Source: Phycisphaerae bacterium
Lineage (GTDB): Bacteria; Planctomycetota; Phycisphaerae; UBA1845; UTPLA1
Assembly (NCBI GenBank): GCA_016935885.1
Contig: JAFGQA010000081.1
Span: 1 to 40,069, forward strand
Direction: 5' to 3'
Length of the DNA: 40,069 nt
The stretch's first letter is position 1. Each line of letters opens with the position of its first letter. Under the pieces are notes generated by a model, which saw only the letters and a program-made list of their open reading frames with translations, had not been told where the DNA came from and ran no database searches. Positions 1 to 9,200 of this stretch are shown here, piece by piece. A program made the translations under genes and the position numbers.

Positions 1-167
1 AGGATGTTGCCGTTTGTGCAACGAGCGCCGCGCTGCGCCATCGTGAGACGCAGCTGGAATTGGCAGAATGGGAAGAGGTTGAGCCTGGCCAATGGAGGCG
101 CCGAATCAAGCAATGGGCGACACCAGCCGACAGGCAGACGCACCGATGACGCCGGACGCACACGGGG

Positions 168-707
168 CTACCTCTTCCAGGCCCGCCGATTGTACGCTTC
201 GGATCCGCCACGGGGGACCGTCAAGGTCGTCCACGCGTCCTTCGCCAAGAAGCGGGCAAGCTGAACGACCTGGCCAAGATGGTAGCCATGGTGATCCATC
301 TCCCGGTGGATGGCCTCAATCACCGTATGGGGATGTCCGCGAATCATGGTTCGCTTCATCAAATCACCTGGCCCCAGCGCTGCCAGCGCCGCAAACAAAC
401 ACTCCCAACCATGTTCCCAGCGAACCATAAGTTCATCGCGCGAGGAAATGTCGTCGATAAACTCGCTGTCCCGGTCTCGCCAAGGCTTCTCCCCATCGGA
501 AGTCAGAAGGTCGGTCCACCGAGAGATCATGTTGCCAGCCATGTGCTTCATGATTACGGCTATCTCGTTCGCATTCTCATCCAACGGCTGGTGAAGCTGA
601 TTATCGGCAAGCTGACCAATCGCCGCATCGGCCATTTTCTTCTGGGCATGAAACACAGCTATTGCACTTTGCAGGAAGTGTTCACACTCTGACGATTTGT
701 TGTCCAT
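168..707 (-). CDS. DinB-superfamily protein (DUF1572-like)
   Basis: A 179-aa soluble protein with an ATG start. The DinB fold is a four-helix bundle that usually binds a divalent metal through three histidines. Here the candidates are His55 (in IMKHMAGN) and His140/His144 (in the HHGYHLGQ stretch), and the C-terminal VPRGGSEAYN tail is what I know from DUF1572 proteins. No signal peptide or membrane helix is visible. Some members of the superfamily are bacillithiol- or mycothiol-dependent transferases, but nothing here fixes a substrate. It stands alone: no neighbour on the same strand lies within 5 kb, so context gives no clue to its role. Family assignment is fairly sure; function is unknown. 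Confidence 0.85.
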   Translation of the reverse strand: MDNKSSECEHFLQSAIAVFHAQKKMADAAIGQLADNQLHQPLDENANEIAVIMKHMAGNMISRWTDLLTSDGEKPWRDRDSEFIDDISSRDELMVRWEHGWECLFAALAALGPGDLMKRTMIRGHPHTVIEAIHREMDHHGYHLGQVVQLARFLAKDAWTTLTVPRGGSEAYNRRAWKR

Positions 708-817
708 AGCAAACCAACATGCTCGGTGACTCGATGGTTGTCAACATGGGCGGATAGTGGGTCAACAATTGTGAGAATAGGTGGACCGGTATCGCGGCGG
801 TTGCCGGAGGTGCGAGA

Positions 818-991
818 GTGAACCTGTATGACAATGTTGACGTGTGGGCCGGCATGGTACGGCGGCCAGTGCGGGAAGCCCAGGAAGAGCTTCCTGAATG
901 GGTGGAGGCGCAATCCGGCCGTTGGGTGAGGAGGATGGAGGAGTGGGATGCCGACAGTGGCGATGAACGGTCCAACGAGGTGAGCCCGTGA
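818..991 (+). CDS. Possible small protein of 57 aa, unknown
   Basis: A short frame starting at GTG 818 with a clean GGAGG Shine-Dalgarno at 806-810, seven bases upstream. The product is charged and Trp-rich (contains LPEWVEAQSGRWVRR and MEEWDADSGDE) and matches no family I recognise. Its TGA stop overlaps a second GTG start (GTGA at 988-991), the usual sign of translational coupling. The frame stays open upstream to 758, so it could also be the tail of a decayed longer gene. Support is only the RBS, the overlap and the composition, so confidence is low. Confidence 0.3.
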   Translation: MNLYDNVDVWAGMVRRPVREAQEELPEWVEAQSGRWVRRMEEWDADSGDERSNEVSP

Positions 992-1329
992 ATGAAGAGC
1001 AAGCCCGCGAGATTCCCGTCCGCATCCTCGATGAATTCGCGGAGTTGCCGGCAGACGAGGGATGACGGGGACGTCCCGAGGAAGGACATGAGAGTCAGCG
1101 AGGGGAGAAGGTTGGGGCTGCGCATAAACATGAAGATAGCCCCTCTCAGCGAACCGACAAGGAGACATTCGCGGGATCGGTTGGGGAGAACGAGGGATTC
1201 CGGGCGGAATCCACCAACCGCGCTTGCAGCCGATACGTTGGATTCAGCACAATGGCGGTCACGGAGTCGGTACAGTGGGAATCTCATAACGGGGAGCCAG
1301 GGCAATCGCCGGCCGTATGCCCAGGTTGA
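988..1329 (+). pseudogene. Possible coupled small ORF with in-frame TGA, unknown
   Basis: GTG 988 overlaps the stop of the preceding 57-aa frame. The frame codes 25 residues (VNEEQAREIPVRILDEF...), meets TGA at 1063-1065, then stays open in the same frame to a TGA at 1327-1329 with a polar, protein-like composition (HKHEDSPSQRTDKETFAG). Either only the 25-residue peptide is made, or this is a gene broken by a nonsense codon. No homologue is recognised. A start at ATG 1255 inside the second part would give only about 24 residues. Confidence 0.2.
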
Positions 1330-1423
1330 ATCCCACGCCGTTTCTTGCGACAATAGAGGAAACTAGGCGAGCACCGCCATCGAGGACCCACTGGCATCCG
1401 CCACCGGGTGCGGGAGGGAAATC

Positions 1424-4150
1424 ATGAAGTCCCATCATCCGCGGTTCGGTTCGGTCTGTCTCGCTTCTGTCCTGATTCTTGGCCTTGCCCCGGCATGCCT
1501 CACGCGATCAGCAGATACCTCCAGGAACGAGACGCCGTCTCTGTCGACGGAGCCCTATCGGCCCTCACCCGCAATGCTCTGCGCCGGCCGCGACGCCATC
1601 CAGCGCAAGTATGCCAGACTACGCGCCGAAGGCCCCAAGCGCTTCGACCAGCCCCAAGAGGCCTTGGACTTCTACTTGCAGCAGCGGCTCGCCCCCGGCC
1701 AATCCAGACTCCCCCTCGACCACCTCCGCGCCGAACTGAACAAGATCCGCGCCCGCGAAGCCCTGCAGGCCGGCCCACGCGATGGCCGTTCGCTCCCTGG
1801 CGGCGTCCAAGGGTGGAATGCCATCGGCCCCGGCAACATCGGTGGGCGCACCCGCGCCATCGTCTTCGATCCCCAAGACCCCGACATCATGTACGCCGCC
1901 GGTGTGGCCGGAGGAATCTGGAAGTCCACCGACGCCGGCGCCAACTGGACCGTGACGGACGACTTGATGCTCAACTTGGCCGTCTCGACCATTGCCATCG
2001 ACCCATCGAACTCCAACATCCTGTATGCGGGCACCGGGGAAGGCTTCCTGGGAGGGCGCCCGGGAGTACAGGGCTTGGGAATCTTCAAGTCTACCGATGC
2101 CGGCGCGACATGGACGCAGTTGGCGGGGACGGTGACCGGAGTACCGGAAGGCGCATTCTATTACGTCAACAAACTCGTCATCAGTCCCAACGATCCGACC
2201 CGGATTTATGCCGCCACGCGGTTCGGCGTGTGGCGCAGTCTCGATTCGGGCCAGACCTGGTCCGCGGTTCTGAGGAACCCGCATTATCAGGGGGGTGTTC
2301 CTGCAACAAACGGATGTATGGTGGGCTGCACCGATCTGGCAGTCCGTACGGATCGGAATCCGGATGTGCTGTTTGCCGCCTTCGGGAGCTTTGAGTCAGA
2401 CGGGCTGTACCGGAGCGACGACGGGGGCGACAGCTGGGTAGCGTACACCACGGGGTCGTATCAGGGCCGCATGACGATCGCCATCGCACCGAGCGACAAC
2501 GACGTGATCTACCTGGCCATGGCGGACAACGGCGGCCTCTACGGCTTTGGGCGTCTGGTAAGTGTCTTTCGAGCTGATGACGGCGTCAACTTCTCTTCGG
2601 TCCTCGATTTCGACCACCCCTTCAGCCTGTGGCTGTTCAGCTACGTGTCAATCGCTACTGGGTGCTTTAAGCACCCCGTGGTCTACTCGCAGGGTTGGTA
2701 TGACAACATCATTGCGGTCGACCCAGTCGATCCAGACATCGTCTGGGTCGGTGGAATCAACGTGCATCGATCCGACGACGGCGGTCAGACATTCGGGCTG
2801 GCCGGCTACTGGTTTTACTATTTGATGGATCCTCCCCCGCCAACCTACATACACCCTGACCAGCACGCCATCGTCTTTCACCCGGACTACGACGGCACCT
2901 CCAACCAAGTCATGTACGTGGGCAACGATGGCGGCATCTTCCGCACCACCAATGCCCGTGCCGCTACGAGTCAGGAGGAGTGTCCGATTGGTCCAGACCC
3001 CGGACCGCCCCCCGACGTCGTCTGGGAGAGCATGAACAACAGCTATGGCGTAACGCAGTTTTATCACGGCGACAGCGCCAGGGACGTAGACATGTTCGTC
3101 GGCGGCGCCCAGGACAACGGCACGAGCCGCGCGCTCGCAACCGGCGCCCCCGATGGCTGGAAGATGATCTATGGCGGCGACGGAGGCTATGTCGCGATCG
3201 ATCCGACCAATGGCCAACGGTTATTCATAGAAACGAACGGTTTCCCGAAGATCTACGTGTCGAACGACGGCGGCGAGACGTCAGAGGAGGCCACGGCCGG
3301 AATCACCGACACCGACGGCGTGTTTATCACTCCTCTCGCCATGGATCAGTCAAACCCCGATATCCTCTGGACCGGCGGAACTCGCCCCTGGCGCACCACC
3401 AACGGCGCCACATCATGGGAGGTCGCCGGACCCAACTTCGCCGGCCCTGACCAGATCACGGCGATCGCGATTGCTCCATCTGATAGCAACGTGGTCTATC
3501 TCGGTTTCACTAACGGCTACATTGCCCGAACAACCAACGCCCTCGACCCGTCACCCACGTGGACGATCTTCGTCAACGGCCTATGGGGCGCGTGGGTCAG
3601 CAGCGTGGCGGTAGATCCCGACGAGCCGGACACCGCCTACTGCACGTACTCGAACTACGGCGTCCCCCACGTCCTCCGCTCGGTCGACGGCGGCTCAAAC
3701 TGGATCTCGATTGACGGCATCGAGGTCACCGGCGTACCCGATATTCCTGCCCACTGGATCGCCGTCCGCCCCTGCGATTCCCAGCAACTCTATGTCGGCA
3801 CCGAACTCGGCGTCTTCGCCTCTGACAACGGAGGATCAACCTGGCAGCCCGCCAACAACGGCTTGGCCCACACGGTCGTAGAGACCCTCGACCTCAAAGA
3901 CGACAACACACTAGTCGCCTTCACCCATGGCCGCGGCGCATACATCACCAGCCTTCTTCCTTGTGGATGCGCGCCGGGTGACGTCAACGGCGACGACGTA
4001 TTCGACATCGCGGATATCGGCCCGTTCGTCGGCGTCTTGCTCGATCCGACCGGCGCAACGCCGCGTGAGTTCTGCGCCGCCAACATCAACGCCGACTCTG
4101 ACGTGGACGGCCTGGATCTCCAAGCCTTCGTGGATGCTCTACTGCCGTAG
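1424..4150 (+). CDS. Secreted Asp-box beta-propeller protein with dockerin-like C-terminus
   Basis: A 908-aa exported protein. ATG 1424 is preceded by GGGAGG. Residues 1-25 form a hydrophobic signal ending LAPAC, which could be a Sec or a lipoprotein signal (Cys25). The body carries about nine Asp-box motifs (for example KSTDAGANW, RSDDGGDSW, RSVDGGSNW, ASDNGGSTW) spaced along residues 165-825. This is the hallmark of BNR/sortilin-VPS10 type propellers, so one or two large propellers are expected. The last 60 residues hold two EF-hand-like dockerin repeats (GDVNGDDVFDIADI and INADSDVDGLDLQAF) preceded by CGCAPG. Such propellers act in glycan binding, sialidase-like hydrolysis or adhesion; no catalytic set is evident, so the role is open. 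It shares this architecture with the next + gene. Confidence 0.88.
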   Translation: MKSHHPRFGSVCLASVLILGLAPACLTRSADTSRNETPSLSTEPYRPSPAMLCAGRDAIQRKYARLRAEGPKRFDQPQEALDFYLQQRLAPGQSRLPLDHLRAELNKIRAREALQAGPRDGRSLPGGVQGWNAIGPGNIGGRTRAIVFDPQDPDIMYAAGVAGGIWKSTDAGANWTVTDDLMLNLAVSTIAIDPSNSNILYAGTGEGFLGGRPGVQGLGIFKSTDAGATWTQLAGTVTGVPEGAFYYVNKLVISPNDPTRIYAATRFGVWRSLDSGQTWSAVLRNPHYQGGVPATNGCMVGCTDLAVRTDRNPDVLFAAFGSFESDGLYRSDDGGDSWVAYTTGSYQGRMTIAIAPSDNDVIYLAMADNGGLYGFGRLVSVFRADDGVNFSSVLDFDHPFSLWLFSYVSIATGCFKHPVVYSQGWYDNIIAVDPVDPDIVWVGGINVHRSDDGGQTFGLAGYWFYYLMDPPPPTYIHPDQHAIVFHPDYDGTSNQVMYVGNDGGIFRTTNARAATSQEECPIGPDPGPPPDVVWESMNNSYGVTQFYHGDSARDVDMFVGGAQDNGTSRALATGAPDGWKMIYGGDGGYVAIDPTNGQRLFIETNGFPKIYVSNDGGETSEEATAGITDTDGVFITPLAMDQSNPDILWTGGTRPWRTTNGATSWEVAGPNFAGPDQITAIAIAPSDSNVVYLGFTNGYIARTTNALDPSPTWTIFVNGLWGAWVSSVAVDPDEPDTAYCTYSNYGVPHVLRSVDGGSNWISIDGIEVTGVPDIPAHWIAVRPCDSQQLYVGTELGVFASDNGGSTWQPANNGLAHTVVETLDLKDDNTLVAFTHGRGAYITSLLPCGCAPGDVNGDDVFDIADIGPFVGVLLDPTGATPREFCAANINADSDVDGLDLQAFVDALLP

Positions 4151-4788
4151 ATCTCTCTCCAAGAGGCACGCCAACCTGCGACGTAGCGATGACTCATGAG
4201 ATTCAGGGCAAACACAGTGTGCATGTTCTATGCAGTTGTAGGGTGGTGTAGTCATCTGGACCCTCGTGGAGGATGCTGTTGTGGGGGTGCTGCCCGTCTG
4301 GGCAGTGCGAGGGGGAGTAAGCAGGAGGAGTGAAGCACTGGTCGTTAACGACGCTGCCGGACAAGCTGTCCGAGATCGAGGCAAAGACCGTGCGGCGTAC
4401 TTGGTACGTCACGTTTCAGATGGCCGAGGTGGCGGTTCCAAGGGATTTGTTTCGAGCGATTCTCGGCAGAACTTGGAGCCTTGCTGATGCGGTGCCGTGG
4501 CCATCCGGATGAGCGACAGAATGGCTGCAACGAGGATTCCCAAACGGCGTCGGCGGGAGTTGAGGTGCGCTCACAAGAAGCCTGAACAGTCGATTGCCTG
4601 CCAGCGGAGCAGCGAGATGAGCCGCCGAGAGGCCAGGATGACGCCCCAATAGCCGGATCGCTTACGAGAGCGATGGAATCGAGGAGGCCGAACCGCTATC
4701 ATGAAGTCTTGTTTGTTCGGCTTAGGCGATTGGGGAAGCATCGGCCTACCCCTATCCCGCCGCCAGGAAGCATGAGGGGAGCACCAAC
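4151..4788. other. Spacer holding an IS remnant
   Basis: There is no intact gene. A transposase C-terminal fragment lies at 4324-4512; the remainder has only short frames lacking ribosome-binding sites. GAGGGGAG at 4773-4780 is the only good Shine-Dalgarno and sits just before the in-frame signal-peptide extension of the next gene. Confidence 0.5.
4324..4512 (+). pseudogene. C-terminal fragment of an IS1380-family transposase
   Basis: The frame reads VKHWSLTTLPDKLSEIEAK, then RRTWYVTFQMAEVAVPRDLF and RAILGRTWSL. This matches my recollection of how IS1380-type DDE transposases end: a H-W-[SL]-T-[ST]-L-R-[DE]-K-L-x-K-I-G-A-K block, then R-Y-V-T-F-Q-[ML]-A-E-V-A-V. A stop at 4318-4320 closes the frame immediately upstream, and the catalytic domain is absent, so only about 60 codons of the original roughly 450 survive. 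Terminal inverted repeats were not located. It marks an old insertion between two secreted propeller genes. Confidence 0.65.
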
Positions 4789-4896
4789 ATCAAGATTCTG
4801 CAGCGATATCCGAGTCGGCGGTCCGCCACCTTCCGTGGATGTCTCGCGAGCCTTTCCTGGCTGCCGCTCCTGCCGGCTGTAGTACAAGCGCAGGGT

Positions 4897-6129
4897 GTGG
4901 TGCGGGATGAAACCCTGCTGCGTGCGGAGGCCGTCTATCAGGGAGCGGAGGCCTCAGACGCGTTCAGCGCCATTCACTACCTCGGCAACGGACGAATCAT
5001 AGCCGGGAAACGCTCGTCGCAGGCGGCCAATCGCTTTCTGCTCAGCGACGACTATGGGGCAACATGGGAGGTTGTCGGCTGTCCGAACTCGACTGGCGCT
5101 CATACCTATTTCTTCGGGCAAAACGGCGCGACTGTTCTTTCGGGCACGGGCGACACGGGCAGCGCCTGTTTGATGAAAAGCACTGACACTGGCTCCACGT
5201 GGACGGTTGCGCTGTCCGCCGCTCAGATCAACAGCCTTGTTGGAAGCGCGAACGCAAGATCTGTGTTCAGCCCTGTCTATCTGGGGGAGAATCGCTGGAT
5301 GGTGAACATCAAGAGCTTTGACACCGTCAACAAAGTCATTATGTCCTCTGACAACGGCGCGACATGGTACGTGCCAAGCGCTCAGCCCGGACAAGGTGCG
5401 TCGGCGTGGGCGCGTCAGATGATCCTGACCAGCGACAACGTATTGCTGTGGCCGTCGTGCCTCACCGACAAGATGTACGTGTCGGCGAATCAGGGCGCCA
5501 GTTGGGTTTCCGTCACCGTTTCTGGAGCATCACTCTTCCAACCCCTGTGCGATGCCGGGAATGGGGTCTATCTGTGCGGGGATGTCCGTACGACGCCCTA
5601 CACGCCCATCAGCCTTTACCGGAGCCCCGATGAGGGCCTGTCGTGGGCGGAGGTCACGGCCGTCAATCTGCAGCGCCCCACCCTGACTTACTGGCGCGAT
5701 GTGATCAATGTTGGAAACAGCCTGCTTGCGTCTGCCTGCTGTGTCGAAGGGACCAGCGATGAACGGCACATGCAGTTGTTTCTGTCCGTAGACGACGGGA
5801 CGACATGGCTTTCCCTTGGGAATCCTTACGTCGGTCCGTACGGCGGCATGCAGGCCATATACCAGATGTGCGCTACGGAATCGAACGTCGTCTTTGCTGC
5901 GTGTCAACCCGACAGCACGATCTTGAGGTGGCCAATGCCGGTCTGTTTGCTCTCCGGCGACGTGGACGGCAGTTCTACGGTGGACGGCGCCGACATCCCC
6001 GGCTTCGTCCGCGTCAAGCTCGGCAACCCAAAACCGGGCGACAACGAAACTTGTGCGGACTATGGCACAGGCACATGGGAGGGTGATGTGGCTGCATTCA
6101 TCACCGACCTACTACTACAGCGATGCTAA
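4897..6129 (+). CDS. Secreted Asp-box propeller protein with dockerin-like C-terminus
   Basis: The first ordinary start in frame is GTG 4897, giving 410 aa. The same frame upstream encodes a convincing signal peptide (RSATFRGCLASLSWLPLLP then AVVQAQG), so the true product probably begins near 4789, although no ATG, GTG or TTG exists there. Six Asp boxes (LSDDYGATW, KSTDTGSTW, MSSDNGATW, VSANQGASW, RSPDEGLSW, LSVDDGTTW) suggest one six-bladed propeller of the sialidase/BNR kind. The end carries one clear dockerin-like loop (GDVDGSSTVDGADIPGF) and a degenerate second. It is convergent with the C25 protease gene, 99 bases away, and is a smaller relative of the 908-aa protein upstream. Substrate unknown. 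Confidence 0.82.
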   Translation: MVRDETLLRAEAVYQGAEASDAFSAIHYLGNGRIIAGKRSSQAANRFLLSDDYGATWEVVGCPNSTGAHTYFFGQNGATVLSGTGDTGSACLMKSTDTGSTWTVALSAAQINSLVGSANARSVFSPVYLGENRWMVNIKSFDTVNKVIMSSDNGATWYVPSAQPGQGASAWARQMILTSDNVLLWPSCLTDKMYVSANQGASWVSVTVSGASLFQPLCDAGNGVYLCGDVRTTPYTPISLYRSPDEGLSWAEVTAVNLQRPTLTYWRDVINVGNSLLASACCVEGTSDERHMQLFLSVDDGTTWLSLGNPYVGPYGGMQAIYQMCATESNVVFAACQPDSTILRWPMPVCLLSGDVDGSSTVDGADIPGFVRVKLGNPKPGDNETCADYGTGTWEGDVAAFITDLLLQRC

Positions 6130-6228
6130 TCCGAGCACAGACTGGACGCCGGCCCCTCAACTTGGCGAGGGTCCCAACACGACCGCGCAGACTCAGCGTG
6201 CGATGACGGGCTACTTTCCGCTGTAAGG

Positions 6229-9200
6229 CTAAATGCCCAACAGCAGGTTCACGAACGGCTGGATGTCGTCCATGTCAATCTGCCCGTCGCCGTTGACGTT
6301 CGCCTTCTCAATGTCACACCCGGTATACTGCCCGGGGTCAATCAGGGCGATGACAAACAACTGGATATCGAGGCCGTCCACGTATCCGTCGCAGTTCGTG
6401 TCGCCCACCGGATAACCTGTGCAGTCCTCGTCGTACACGTGGACACCGGGGGTCGTGTTATCCAGCAGGAGTTGCTCCGGGTTCGCACCGTTGAGGCTAC
6501 CCGGCCCTCCAAAGTACCATTCGGCCGCCGTGAAGTTTTGCTGTCTGCCCAGGTTGTAGGCGGAATAGCGGTAAGAATACCCCTCGGTGTACTCCCAGGA
6601 CTGACCGGTGCCGTTCACTCCGAACTCGCCGTAGATATCCAGCAGATTCGACGCGTCAGCGGTGTCCGTGATGATATAGCGATCGTTGCCGTCTCCAAAG
6701 GGTACATCGGTATTCAGGTCGGCCGAGAATCCATACACGGCCTGGAATGCGCCGGTGCACGCTCCGGACTGATTCGAGTTCACCACATAGGACTGGCCGG
6801 CGGTAATCGTGACGTCGGTCAAATCGACGTCCACGACGACGTCGCTGCTGTCGTCAGTCTGTACGATGACGCCACCTTCGAGGAAGGCGAAATCGCTAAG
6901 GCCCGTATTGGTGATCTCGATCCACTTGGGGCACCCACCGCTTAAAGTTGCGTCAACGACCTCGGTGATGATCAGACAAGCTGACTCGTAGTCGGCGCAG
7001 GGGTCTGGGTCGCAATCCGTGCCGTCGCCTTGGTACTCACCTGTCGCGGTGAGGCAATCCTCTTCGGTCTCGATGGAGCAGACTTCGCCAACGCAGCAGG
7101 CGCCGTAGACGAAGCACGGAGCAGCCGCGGACAGATTCATCTCGACGTAATCCCCGGGATAACCGCTGCCTTGGGAGAGGCCGACGATCGGGTTGTTGGA
7201 GTCGACGCGTAGCCAGGTGATATGGATCTCGCCGTCGAAGAACATCTCGACCTGGAAGGTGTTGCTGTTGGACGAGCTGTACTCGGGCACATCCTCATAC
7301 GTGACCACCGCGCGGTCGACGTATTGCTTCCAACTGACCGTTCCATTGTACACCGTGAAGTCGTCGAACGCCGGAGAGACGCGCGGCCTATCGAAGTGAT
7401 CGGCCACGTCCGGGTTCCAGTTGCTGTCTCCGCCGTTAAACGTGATGTTGCCGTTGTCGTTGACGTATAGGGTGCCGTAGTCGACCCCATAGAGCCAGAC
7501 GCGCTTGCCGCCGGAAAGCGGTGCGGTGTCCGTACCGTCCTCATCGATGTCCAGCACGGTTCCGCCGGTCGGATCGCTCGGCAGCTTCGTGGTGGCATAG
7601 CCGCACATCTCGTAGAAGCTGCCGGAGCCGTTCGGGATAAACTCGATGGTGAAGTTCTCCAAATCGAAGGAATCGGTGCCGCCGATGAACTCCTCAGTGA
7701 AATAATCGGGCTGATCGAGTGTCGTAAAGCTGAAAGGCGCCGAGAAGTTACTGGCGCCACATCCGTTGATGGCCTTAACGTGCCAGAAGTACTCCGTCAG
7801 CGATTCCAGGTAGATCGCCACCGCGTGGCTCGTATCGGACGTGGTCGCGGTATAGACGATGTTCGTGAAGCTGGAGTCGGTCGCCACCTCCACATCGTAA
7901 TCGATGGCGCCGGCCGACACCTGCCAGATGAGCGTCGGCTGACGCGAAACGCCGGTCTCGGCGTTCGGCGGGCTGGTCAGCGTCGGCGCAGTGGGGATGC
8001 TGTCCGAGATGCTCAGGCCTACGCTCGTCGCCCGCTGCTTCGATGCCGACGTGCCGGTGATCAGGACGTTGTACTGGCCGGTCGCGGCCCCGCTGAGATT
8101 GCCGATCGTCATCACCGACGTAAACGGCGGCACCTGGCCGTTCACATCGAAGTCGACCGTCGCGCCCGCCGGTGTCCCCGTGGCGTCCAACGTGACCGTC
8201 TCGGAGAAATCCCCCTGCAATCCGACCTCGATCGTATACGTGGCCTCATTGTCCGGCGGGCAGCACAGATCCCGCGACTCCGGATCCACCGAAAGCGTGA
8301 AACCGTCCGCCTGTGGCAGACGCAAGGCCGGGTCGCCCATCACGTTGTACAGCTCGAAGAAGTTTCGCTTGATATCTTCGGAGCCGGTGTAATCCTCCAG
8401 AAAGTGGTACAATCCGGCTTGCCAAGCCGGAGCGACCTCCCAGATGTCGTCCTCGAAGAATGCGCGGAAGAAGGACTTCTCGAGTACCGTGGACGGCTCC
8501 CAGGCTTCCTGACTGCCCCAGTAGATGTAATCCGATGGGAAGATGACCGCCGCGGCACCCTTGTCGGCCTCGCGGAGCCACGTTTCGCTGAAACACTCTG
8601 GAAGAGAGTAGTTGCCGACGTTGCAGCTGAAACTCCAGGCGACGCCGTACAACCCGTCGTTGGTCAAGTCCTCCACGTCACTCTGGTCAAACGAAGGATC
8701 CCACCATCCGCTCGAGCTGCTGTGACCGTAGTAGCCGACCCACAGGCAGCCGTCATTCACCGCGTCGGCGACGTCCTGCGTATCCGCGCCGTCGCGGGAG
8801 TAGAGCTTGATGCCTTCGTAGTCGTTCGGCGTGAAGTAATTGTCGATGACCCAATCGTGCGTGGGTTCTGCCATGTTGTACGTACTCGGGTTCGCCAGGA
8901 AGGCCCCCCGCTTGACATAATCCGGATCGGGGAAGTTCCCGGCCTCGACGAACAGGCTCTTGCTCACGACGGTCTGCAACATGGGCACCGAGGTGACCGA
9001 GAATCGCCCGATGGGGATGTCGGGATACCAATCGTCGCCCGCATCCATACAGGCGTAAGGCAGGTCGGTCGCGACGTGCTTGCTGCCGCCGCCAGTCCAG
9101 TGCGGGATCGTCGTCGATGTCGAGGTTGAACCGCCGGTGTCCCCGACCAGCAGGATGTAATCGGGCGCATCCGCCGTGCCCCATAGAGTCTGGATGTAGC

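Larger units (their letters stand above)
708..1423. other. Gene-poor spacer between DinB gene and propeller gene
   Basis: Apart from the two tiny + frames described at 818-1329, I see no supported gene on either strand. Longer open frames on - here have no RBS and a composition expected of shadows. The last 20 bases contain the GGGAGG ribosome-binding site for the gene starting at 1424. Confidence 0.5.

Noticed and set aside
682..1353. 223-aa and 169-aa open frames on -
   Set aside because: No ribosome-binding site and no recognisable domain; Ser/Pro/Arg-rich composition typical of chance frames in GC-rich DNA.
7780..9129. 449-aa open frame on + opposite the C25 protease gene
   Set aside because: Antisense shadow in a high-GC gene; the C25 motifs on - are intact.
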